Origin: a virus
Virus record (IMG/VR): IMGVR_UViG_3300020119_000206
Span: 1-31,957 of that record
DNA: 31,957 nt
Reading direction: 5' to 3' (one strand)
The notes under the pieces were generated by a model that did no database searches, had not been told where the DNA came from, and saw only the letters and a list, made by a program, of their open reading frames with translations. This document shows, one piece after another, positions 22,737-29,051 of this stretch. Numbering within the stretch: the stretch's first letter is position 1; each line of letters opens with the position of its first letter. Position numbers and translations under genes: made by a program.

Positions 22737-23119
22737 GGCTTGTAGCTCGCGAGGTAGCAATCAACCGCATCGATCGAGCGGTCCTTGCGGACCTCGACGA
22801 TCTTGCAGAGATGCTTGCGCCCGCCCATGTCCGTGTACTCCACGAGCCAAGGGCTCTTGTCGGTCTCAGTAACCCCAAGCGGCACGCCGAAGCCAGCTTC
22901 CCGCAGCGCACCGAACGTGACGCGCACGAAGGCCACGGTCGCCGCGATCATCGAGCCGGTCATGGGATCCATGGCCTGCCCGATGTCGTTCCAGAAGCCG
23001 TTCACGACGGCCATCCGCTGGGACGGATCGATGAACGTGAGCGCGCGACCGAAACCACCAGCGACGTCTTCGACGATCGACCGGTGGTCAGCGGCCGCGA
23101 GATCTCGCAGGTTCGGCAC
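22733..23119 (-). CDS. Head-tail joining protein, lambda FII position, 128 aa
   Basis: Short protein at the FII position: after the capsid and FI-like genes and before the tail genes. Sequence opens MPNLRDLAAADHRSIVEDVA and contains FIDPSQRMAVVNGFWNDIGQ, then VRVTFGALREAGFGVPLGVT and KHLCKIVEVRKDRSIDAVDC, a small beta-barrel-like pattern. FII-type proteins plug the portal-tail interface and have about 117 residues. Four-base overlap with the following gene. Family call is by position, size and general shape, not by clear motif. Confidence 0.55.
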   Translation of the reverse strand: MPNLRDLAAADHRSIVEDVAGGFGRALTFIDPSQRMAVVNGFWNDIGQAMDPMTGSMIAATVAFVRVTFGALREAGFGVPLGVTETDKSPWLVEYTDMGGRKHLCKIVEVRKDRSIDAVDCYLASYKP

Positions 23120-23122
23120 CTG

Positions 23123-23617
23123 CTACCTCTTGAATAGGTAGCCGGCGGCGTGGAAATGCTCGAGCTCCTCTTGGCCGCCCGACAAATCACGTGGCGTGAC
23201 TTGCTGGAAGGCGCCCAAGGCGTCTCCGCTGCGTCCCATGACCGTCTTGCCTTCTGCGACGTAGTAGCCCTGAGCACCCGTAGTCGCCTTTTGCGACGCT
23301 GGTGCCGGGGTTGCCGTGCTCACCGAGGAGACTACGGACGCGGTGACAATGGGCGGATCACCCGACGAAGCCTTGTCGGCGCTCTCCGTGGAATCGGCGC
23401 CATCCGGTGGCGAGGGCGCGACGAGCGGTCGCACCGCGGTCTCGACCACGCCACCCGGTAAGACGCTGCCGCCGCCGGCGGCGCCCTGCTGGCGAAGACC
23501 CTCGAGAATCTCCAGCAGCTTGGGATTCTTGAGCTGGTCGAGCCCGTCGGGCACCGCGACGCCGCGCTCCGCGCACAGCGTCACGATGTCCGCGCACAAA
23601 TCCTTGTTGCTCGCCAT
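23123..23617 (-). CDS. FI-position small protein with Pro/Ser/Thr linker, 164 aa
   Basis: The ATG at 23617 is used; a TTG nine codons upstream would overlap the capsid gene. The N-terminal 40 residues (LCADIVTLCAERGVAVPDGL, then DQLKNPKLLEILEGLRQQ) look like a small helical HeH/LEM- or Rho-N-like unit. A long Ala/Ser/Thr/Pro-rich linker follows, then a C-terminal segment (GAQGYYVAEGKTVMGRSGDA, GGQEELEHFHAAGYLFKR). In lambda, gpFI at this position aids DNA packaging. No identity to gpFI is seen; only order supports the analogy. Confidence 0.5.
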   Translation of the reverse strand: MASNKDLCADIVTLCAERGVAVPDGLDQLKNPKLLEILEGLRQQGAAGGGSVLPGGVVETAVRPLVAPSPPDGADSTESADKASSGDPPIVTASVVSSVSTATPAPASQKATTGAQGYYVAEGKTVMGRSGDALGAFQQVTPRDLSGGQEELEHFHAAGYLFKR

Positions 23618-23625
23618 GCTCGAAC

Positions 23626-24726
23626 TCAGAGCACGGTCAGGCAACCGAAGGAGTCGATCTCCGTCGGCACGAGCAGCGGGCGGGCCGCCACGGACAGACT
23701 GAGCGTCTGACCGTCCGGCTCGAGCCAGGCGTTGAGGGTCATGTCCAGACCGCCCGCGCCGTTTGACACGCGCGGCGGCATGAATGGCAGCGCGCGGCCC
23801 TCCGGCTGAGCGATCATCGGTACGGCGCCGAAGGTCGCGTCGTAACGCGCCTTGGACGACAGCATGATGATCTTGTTGTCGGCGACGAACGGCGTCGACG
23901 TGCCCGTCTGCGGGTGGTTGAACCGCCCGTCGTAGCCCCAGAGGGCGTAGCGGTAATTGTTGATCGTGAGATTGCCGAGGAAGTTGGCACCATCGATCCC
24001 AGGGCGGTCGAACACGAGTTGCGTTTGGCCACGCATGAATCCGCCGTAGAAACCGTCGGACTTGAGGATGTCCTTGATCGTCGGATCGGCGAGCAAGCGC
24101 GCCTGCGCATCCGTGCCGAGGATCAGCGTGTCCGGACTCCGACGACCGTCCTTGCGGATCAGCTTGGCCAAGCTATCGATGTCAGCGACACGATTGCCGC
24201 CGGTGCCGTCCGCCGCCCAAACGGTGGTCGTGATGAAGTGCGTGGCCTTCGCAGCGAAATCGAGCGAGAAGACCGCCGTTCCAGCCGCGTTGACCAGCGT
24301 CAGGACGCCAGTCTGGAAGATCTGCGACGCCTGCCATTCGAGCGCGCGACGCAGCTTGCTCTGCATCTTCGAGCTAAGAATCGCTGAGCGGAGGATCGCC
24401 TTCGCCTGAAAAGCGCGCGACTCGAAGGGGTTGTCACCTAGCTCGCGGGTCAGCAGCTGGAAGGCGTTGATTGATCCGACCTCTTTGAAGATCGGAGGCG
24501 TGAACTCCTTGTTGGAGCCGACAGTGTTCTCGTTGAACCGGCTTCCAGTGGCCAAGTCCGTGATGGCCACGGCGACGTCTTCGCCGTCGCGCTGCAGGTC
24601 GATCTCGACCGTCTGGCTCGAGTAGAAGTTCTCGGGCGGGCTCTGGAAAAAGCCCGAGAGAAACAACGGATCGGGCGCCTTCTCGATGAAGGGCCGCAGC
24701 ATAGTTTTGGTGGATGCGTCACTCAT
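23626..24726 (-). CDS. Major capsid protein, lambda gpE-like, 366 aa
   Basis: Begins at an ATG at 24726 with GAAGGAACC upstream; an earlier in-frame extension lacks support. The sequence has the gpE-family signature: IEKAPDPLFLSGFFQSPPEN, SQTVEIDLQRDGEDVAVAIT, ATGSRFNENTVGSNKEFTPP, KEVGSINAFQLLTRELGDNP, then a helix ILRSAILSSKMQSKLRRALE and GVLTLVNAAGTAVFSLDFAA. The C-terminal domain includes LILGTDAQARLLADPTIKDI, RGQTQLVFDRPGIDGANFLG, YALWGYDGRFNHPQTGTSTP and KIIMLSSKARYDATFGAVPM. HK97-fold shell protein. Length is typical. Confidence 0.93.
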   Translation of the reverse strand: MSDASTKTMLRPFIEKAPDPLFLSGFFQSPPENFYSSQTVEIDLQRDGEDVAVAITDLATGSRFNENTVGSNKEFTPPIFKEVGSINAFQLLTRELGDNPFESRAFQAKAILRSAILSSKMQSKLRRALEWQASQIFQTGVLTLVNAAGTAVFSLDFAAKATHFITTTVWAADGTGGNRVADIDSLAKLIRKDGRRSPDTLILGTDAQARLLADPTIKDILKSDGFYGGFMRGQTQLVFDRPGIDGANFLGNLTINNYRYALWGYDGRFNHPQTGTSTPFVADNKIIMLSSKARYDATFGAVPMIAQPEGRALPFMPPRVSNGAGGLDMTLNAWLEPDGQTLSLSVAARPLLVPTEIDSFGCLTVL

Positions 24727-24826
24727 GGTCGTGGTTCCTTCAGAAACGAGGACGCACCGGTGCGCCCCCGCGGGCGCGCGCTGCGCCAACAGGGAAGCTG
24801 GTGGACCCCTTTGGTCCTATGTTGTG

Positions 24827-24863
24827 AGCGCGGCGTCGCTCCGCTGATCGGGAACGCCGCGCT
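24827..24863. promoter_or_regulatory. Inverted repeat in the capsid-decoration intergenic gap
   Basis: AGCGCGGCGT and its exact complement ACGCCGCGCT (24854-24863) are separated by 17 bases. The 181-base gap (24727..24907) also holds a 12-bp palindrome CGCACCGGTGCG (24753-24764) and GCGCCC-CCGC-GGGCGC (24762-24777). No gene is visible in the gap. It is the longest intergenic gap inside the operon, and the hairpins precede the capsid gene in transcription order. They might set the decoration to capsid ratio by mRNA processing or attenuation. No T-tract follows, so a classic terminator is unlikely. Confidence 0.35.
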
Positions 24864-24907
24864 CTCGTGTCTTCAAATAGCGAGCCCGATTACGAGCTCG
24901 CGTGTTG

Positions 24908-25597
24908 TCAGTTGTCGACTCGGCCGAGTTGCTTCACCGACTCGGCGATGATGCCGAACTGGCGCAGTTGATCGCACAGCGCATCCGTGATGCTGCCGCC
25001 GCCATTGATGACGAGCCGTTCCTTGGCGACGCTGCCCTTGATGATCGGCCTTGCTGGCAGATCGCCGGCGCCCGTCGCGGTGAGCGCGCTGGCTAGCACC
25101 ATGCTCGGAATCTGTGCACCGCCCACACCAGCAGTCGCGTAGGGCACCATCTTGCCCACCGCAGCGACCGTGAGTGTGGCCGTAGCTCCAGCAACGAAGT
25201 CCGAGCTGCCATCGGTGATCGTGAACTGCAGGCCGCCCACGTTGAAAACGGTTGCCGCGCCGGCGCCGACCGTCTGTTCCAGATCGTCGGCGATGATCGC
25301 ACCGTTCGGGTCGGTCAGCTTCCACTTGCCGCCGTTGGTCACGGCGAGCAGGCAAGTGAGCGTGTAAACGCCGACCAGCGGAACCGCGCCGGCCACGACG
25401 GTGGCGGCCGAGACGGTGCCGTTGCCGCCGCCGGAGACGGCGGAAGCCGTCACGGTAAGCGCGTCAGCTTGGCGCGCCAGGATGGTGCCGGCGGCAAGCG
25501 TACCCGCGCCAGCGAAGGTGACGAGCTCATCGCGGAACTCGCAACGAGAAATCTCGACAGAACCCTGGTCGAGCGTCGTGGTGGTCATGTTTGCCAT
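24908..25597 (-). CDS. Head decoration protein (gpD-like) with inserted beta domain, 229 aa
   Basis: The ATG at 25597 has GAAGGGA upstream. Residues 1-55 (TTTLDQGSVEISRCEFRDEL, VTFAGAGTLAAGTILARQ) are the opening strand of the head decoration (HDPD/gpD) family. Residues 57-146 form an inserted beta domain (GVYTLTCLLAVTNGGKWKL, GGLQFTITDGSSDFVAGATA), known in several phage decoration proteins and also present in this phage's sheath. Residues 147-229 close the gpD fold: VPYATAGVGGAQIPSMVLAS, KGSVAKERLVINGGGSITDA, LCDQLRQFGIIAESVKQL. The gpD family stabilises the shell at threefold sites. It lies between the scaffold and the capsid gene, the lambda order. Confidence 0.9.
   Translation of the reverse strand: MANMTTTTLDQGSVEISRCEFRDELVTFAGAGTLAAGTILARQADALTVTASAVSGGGNGTVSAATVVAGAVPLVGVYTLTCLLAVTNGGKWKLTDPNGAIIADDLEQTVGAGAATVFNVGGLQFTITDGSSDFVAGATATLTVAAVGKMVPYATAGVGGAQIPSMVLASALTATGAGDLPARPIIKGSVAKERLVINGGGSITDALCDQLRQFGIIAESVKQLGRVDN
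25160..25432 (-). repeat. Decoration-protein copy of the domain shared with the tail sheath
   Basis: Codons 56-146 of the decoration gene. Partner of 21228..21500; about 61% protein identity by hand count, with one single-residue gap. The similarity begins at GGGNGT and stops at TLTVAA, while flanking sequence is unrelated. Confidence 0.88.
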
Positions 25598-25622
25598 GGA
25601 TTTTTCCCTTCAGGCTCGCGCC

Positions 25623-26030
25623 TTACTTGGTCTCCGGCTTCGGCGGGCCCATGAGCTTCAAAAGCTCTTCGGCCACCTCATCTTCGGCAGTCTTGGCACC
25701 GCCGCCGCCGGTGCCGCTCCCGGACTTGGCACCGTTGAGCACTTTGCCGGCCGCGTCGGTCTCGACCTGGCGGGTATCCACCGCGTTGCGCTTCATCGAA
25801 GCGGCGAGGTAGTCGGCCTGCATGTCGGCCAGGCTGGCACCCGAGGCGATCGCCTTGTGTGCGCTGGGCAGATCGCCACAGGCTTCACCGACTTTGAGGT
25901 GATCGGCGACGCGCTTGCGCTCCGCGTTGATGCCTTCGGTGACGCCGGCGCTATGGCCTTCGGCTTTGCCGAGATTGAGTACCGCGGCGTAGGTCTCCGG
26001 GTGCTCCGACTGAAGAGTCTTCGGATCCAT
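25623..26030 (-). CDS. Nested in-frame scaffold protein (lambda Nu3-like), 135 aa
   Basis: The internal ATG at 26030 (residue 343 of the protease) is preceded by AGAAGGA with a seven-base spacer, one of the best ribosome binding sites in the window. It yields a 135-residue helical, charged protein (EHPETYAAVLNLGKAEGHSA) ending EELLKLMGPPKPETK. Lambda makes Nu3 in exactly this way from inside C. The product would act as inner scaffold and be removed by the protease. Strong by analogy and by the site, not proven. Confidence 0.75.
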   Translation of the reverse strand: MDPKTLQSEHPETYAAVLNLGKAEGHSAGVTEGINAERKRVADHLKVGEACGDLPSAHKAIASGASLADMQADYLAASMKRNAVDTRQVETDAAGKVLNGAKSGSGTGGGGAKTAEDEVAEELLKLMGPPKPETK

Positions 26031-27056
26031 TTTCTTGTCCTTCTGCTTGGGAGCACCGCCACGAGCGGCGGGTGCGTTTTGTTGTGGCGCCGCAGGCGCC
26101 GGTTGAGCTTGTGCCGCGGCCGCAGGGGCGACGGGCGCTTGTCGCTTGGGAGCGATAGGCGCGACTGCGACTGAAGCTGGCGCAGGAGCTGTACCGCCGC
26201 CCCCGTTGCCTCGCCGCTTGGCCTCTTCGCCGTCCTCATCTTGTTCGCCGTCGCCATCTGGCTCAGGCTCGTCGTCGATATCATCGACCGTGTCAGCCTG
26301 AATCGTGACACCCGAGATCGAGTCGATCATGCCGACGCCCAGCGCTGCAGTCGCCAGCAGCACGGCGCCGCGACCGAAATTCTTGGTCACGTCCTTGGTG
26401 GTCGTGCCGCGTCCGCGAACAATCGTGTCGATGAAGAGCTCTTCGATCGCGTCGAGACCTTCGCGGATGACTGCCTGACCCTCTTTGGTGCTTGGATCGG
26501 GCCGCTTATTGGGGGCGTTCGACGACACGATGTCGTAGATGTTCTCGCCGTCGAAGCGAACGTAGGTCGCGCAGACACCGACGCTGCCGAATTCGGAAGC
26601 CTTGCTTCTCGCCGTGATCTTGCCGCCCAGGCAGGCGATGGCATATGCGGCCGAGTCCGCCATCGACGCGATGGTTTCTTTCGGCTTCGAGAAGCTCTCT
26701 AGCGCCGCCAGGCAGTCGAACAGCCCGTCGACATAACCGCCCGGGCTCGAGATGTTGAGGACGACGCGCTTGATGCCGTCGTCGGCGGCCGCAAGCGCTA
26801 GCGCTTGAATGATCTCGGGATATGTGGTGTTGCCACCGCACATCCAGTACGCGTACCAATCGGGCTTTGGCGTGAGCGCGCCCTGGATCACGATCTCCGC
26901 GACATCGCCGGCGCGCTTGAAGATTCGCGGTTCGCCGCTCGCGCTCGCCATCGACCGCTCGCGCTCGAACGCAGCCATCACGACCGGAGGCGGCTGGAGC
27001 GCCTGCGCGCGCGCATGTTCTACGGCCTCCGCGAGGCTCTTTTTCATCAGCAACAT
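25623..27056 (-). CDS. Capsid maturation protease (S49/SppA, lambda gpC-like) fused to scaffold, 477 aa
   Basis: Residues about 45-250 are a S49 signal-peptide-peptidase-like protease: VVLNISSPGGYVDGLFDCLA, then SMADSAAYAIACLGGKITAR with Ser135 as likely nucleophile and SKASEFGSVGVCATYVRFDG. In lambda gpC the same domain cuts the scaffold during maturation. Residues 255-340 are a low-complexity acidic and Pro/Ala/Gln-rich linker. Residues 343-477 form a helical scaffold-like tail (MDPKTLQSEHPETYAAVLNL, GKAEGHSAGVTEGINAERKR). An internal start allows the tail to be made alone (see 25623..26030). Order portal, protease-scaffold, decoration, capsid equals lambda. Start at 27056 is an ATG; other nearby ATG codons would also retain the domain. 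Confidence 0.88.
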   Translation of the reverse strand: MLLMKKSLAEAVEHARAQALQPPPVVMAAFERERSMASASGEPRIFKRAGDVAEIVIQGALTPKPDWYAYWMCGGNTTYPEIIQALALAAADDGIKRVVLNISSPGGYVDGLFDCLAALESFSKPKETIASMADSAAYAIACLGGKITARSKASEFGSVGVCATYVRFDGENIYDIVSSNAPNKRPDPSTKEGQAVIREGLDAIEELFIDTIVRGRGTTTKDVTKNFGRGAVLLATAALGVGMIDSISGVTIQADTVDDIDDEPEPDGDGEQDEDGEEAKRRGNGGGGTAPAPASVAVAPIAPKRQAPVAPAAAAQAQPAPAAPQQNAPAARGGAPKQKDKKMDPKTLQSEHPETYAAVLNLGKAEGHSAGVTEGINAERKRVADHLKVGEACGDLPSAHKAIASGASLADMQADYLAASMKRNAVDTRQVETDAAGKVLNGAKSGSGTGGGGAKTAEDEVAEELLKLMGPPKPETK

Positions 27057-27089
27057 GAGGCGAAACGCCTTTCTTTGGATTCCGAGCCG

Positions 27090-28757
27090 CTAGGCGGCCC
27101 TTCCGTTCTTCTTGCCCGGCGTCGCCGGCTGCTCGGGCTCCTCAGGTGGAAGCGGTTGTGAGCTCGCTTTCAGCAGAGCTTGCATCTCGAGCATTGGGCG
27201 CATGGCTTCGGCGAGTTTTTCGTTCTCGCGCTTCAGCTTCTGCACGTTCTTCGAGAATTTCGTGCCGTTGATCTCTCGCGAGCCGCGGTCACGAGTACAA
27301 AAGCCCTGCTCCGCCTGTTCGGTATAGGCACGCGTCGTCTTGAGCATGTCGATCGCGGGCTTTACGTTTCCGCTCCAATCGCTCGACACCCAGGCCGCGT
27401 AGATATAGTCTTTGCGCGCGTCGCTAAAAGCTTCCAAGAAGCCCGTTGCGACAACGCGACCGACGTAGATCTGTGACAGCAGCCAATCTTCGTAGATGGG
27501 CGAACAGAACGAGTCCCCGAAACGCATGCGCGTCGGCGCCAAGAAGAGCTTGAATTCGCTGATCGCTGCTTGGCTAGCGCTGTAGTTGCTGGAGAACGAG
27601 AGGGTGAGAATCTCGGGCGGTATTTCGTTCGCCCAGGCGAAGCTCTGCACCACAGCCTCTTCGAAAACGCCGAAGCCCTCGACGGCTTGGTTGGCCTGAA
27701 ATGTGTGGGGCTTCTCGCCGACCTGCAGCTCCTCGAGCATGATCCCGGGCTCGAATTGCCCAGCCCGAATCTTTCGATCTTTGCCGCTATTGTCGATAGT
27801 ATTGAGATCATCGACCACGTTCGCGCCCATGGTGAGCGGACGCGAACTCATACCGGGTTCGCCCTTCTCGATCCAGATCGCGAGCATCGAGTTCAGCACT
27901 GCTTTGCGCAGCTGCGCATCGCGGTAGCGGTCGATCTCCTTCAGTCCCTGAAGAATCAGGCCGAGCATCGGGGTGCCGCGCACGTCGTCGATGCGCTTGT
28001 CGGTGCCGTAGACCAACCACGCTATCTGCCTACCGGACTTCTCGCCCACGGCGGGTAACCGCTTCGACGACCCATCATCCTGAGTCACCCAAAAAGCGAC
28101 GTGCCGCTTCTGGGCGTCGAGCTCGACGCCGTGAACGATGTTCGCGTCGATTCCCGAATAGGCAGCGTAAGGCGTCTGAACGCTGTTGCCGCTAATCAGC
28201 CTGATGCGCGGGATACGCGTGCGCGGATCCTGCTGGATGGTGACGAGCACATCACCGGAGATGAGCGCCTCGCGATAGGCCTCAGCCTGCAGCGCGCCGA
28301 ACGTCAGACGCTCGTTGAAATCGCACTGATAGCAGTTGTCGGACCAGAGCTTGAATCTGTTCTCGACATCCTCCGACCAGTCAGCAAGAGAGTCTTCTTC
28401 GAACCCGAGGATGCGTTCCTCCGGCGTCGCCTCCAAAAACAGGCCAGAGTTGATGACGTTCGTCACCAAACGGCGGATCATGCCGCGGCCGTAGATGTTA
28501 CGCTCGAAGAGATCGGCGCTGCGCTGCCGCAGTGCCCAGTAATCTTTCCAGAGGATTTCGACGGGACCGAGTCCGCCGGCGAACTTCTCACCGTGGTCCC
28601 AACCTATCCGATAGGTAGGCAGGCTGCCGACGTTGAGCACCGGCGTGACACGTGGAGCATCTTGCGTGGGCACTGCGGGGAGCGACGCCGGTAAGCGTGG
28701 TGCTTCTTTCCCGTAGAAAACGTCCCACAGGTCTTTCTTCTTGCCGATGCCGAACAT
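27090..28757 (-). CDS. Portal protein, lambda gpB-like, 555 aa
   Basis: The ATG at 28757 lies just after the gpW-like stop. Family pattern: YGRGMIRRLVTNVINSGLFL, RFKLWSDNCYQCDFNERLTF, AYREALISGDVLVTIQQDPR, then VHGVELDAQKRHVAFWVT, QIAWLVYGTDKRIDDVRGTP, MLGLILQGLKEIDRYRDAQL and KAVLNSMLAIWIEKGEPG. The clip and stem region contains VVQSFAWANEIPPEILTLSF with SSNYSASQAAISEFKLF, a strong gpB-family hallmark. The C-terminus (KLKRENEKLAEAMRPMLEMQ) is coiled-coil-like, then Pro-rich. Forms the dodecameric DNA gate at the head vertex. Confidence 0.93.
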   Translation of the reverse strand: MFGIGKKKDLWDVFYGKEAPRLPASLPAVPTQDAPRVTPVLNVGSLPTYRIGWDHGEKFAGGLGPVEILWKDYWALRQRSADLFERNIYGRGMIRRLVTNVINSGLFLEATPEERILGFEEDSLADWSEDVENRFKLWSDNCYQCDFNERLTFGALQAEAYREALISGDVLVTIQQDPRTRIPRIRLISGNSVQTPYAAYSGIDANIVHGVELDAQKRHVAFWVTQDDGSSKRLPAVGEKSGRQIAWLVYGTDKRIDDVRGTPMLGLILQGLKEIDRYRDAQLRKAVLNSMLAIWIEKGEPGMSSRPLTMGANVVDDLNTIDNSGKDRKIRAGQFEPGIMLEELQVGEKPHTFQANQAVEGFGVFEEAVVQSFAWANEIPPEILTLSFSSNYSASQAAISEFKLFLAPTRMRFGDSFCSPIYEDWLLSQIYVGRVVATGFLEAFSDARKDYIYAAWVSSDWSGNVKPAIDMLKTTRAYTEQAEQGFCTRDRGSREINGTKFSKNVQKLKRENEKLAEAMRPMLEMQALLKASSQPLPPEEPEQPATPGKKNGRAA

Positions 28758-28760
28758 GCG

Positions 28761-29021
28761 TTACCAGCCCGGCACGCCGCGCATCACGCGGGTTCCGCAA
28801 AGTAGGCTCTCCCAGTCTTGGAGCTCACCGAGCAAACGGTTTCGTTCGGTGAGCAGCGTCGCGAGCTGCGCCTTCATCACGCTTTGCCGTGTCTGCCCGG
28901 TCTCGAGGGAATAAGACTGAGTCCCTCGCGCCGCGATGCGCGCAGCGGCGTTGGCCGCTAGCAGTTCCTTCAGATCTGCGATCTGTTGATTGATGAAGTC
29001 GACGGTGAAAACGGCTGACAT
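28761..29021 (-). CDS. gpW-like / DUF6148-like head-tail joining protein, 86 aa
   Basis: Small gene between terminase large subunit and portal, exactly the place of lambda W. It reads MSAVFTVDFINQQIADLKEL, then AARIAARGTQSYSLETGQTR, QSVMKAQLATLLTERNRLLG and ends GTRVMRGVPGW. The middle Q-S-Y-S-x-x-T-G-Q-x-R turn between two helices is the gpW/DUF6148 pattern. Acts below the portal to allow tail attachment. The start is an ATG at 29021, 30 bases after the terminase stop. Confidence 0.75.
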   Translation of the reverse strand: MSAVFTVDFINQQIADLKELLAANAAARIAARGTQSYSLETGQTRQSVMKAQLATLLTERNRLLGELQDWESLLCGTRVMRGVPGW

Positions 29022-29051
29022 TGGAGAATCCCAGCGCGCGCGACGTCGGTT

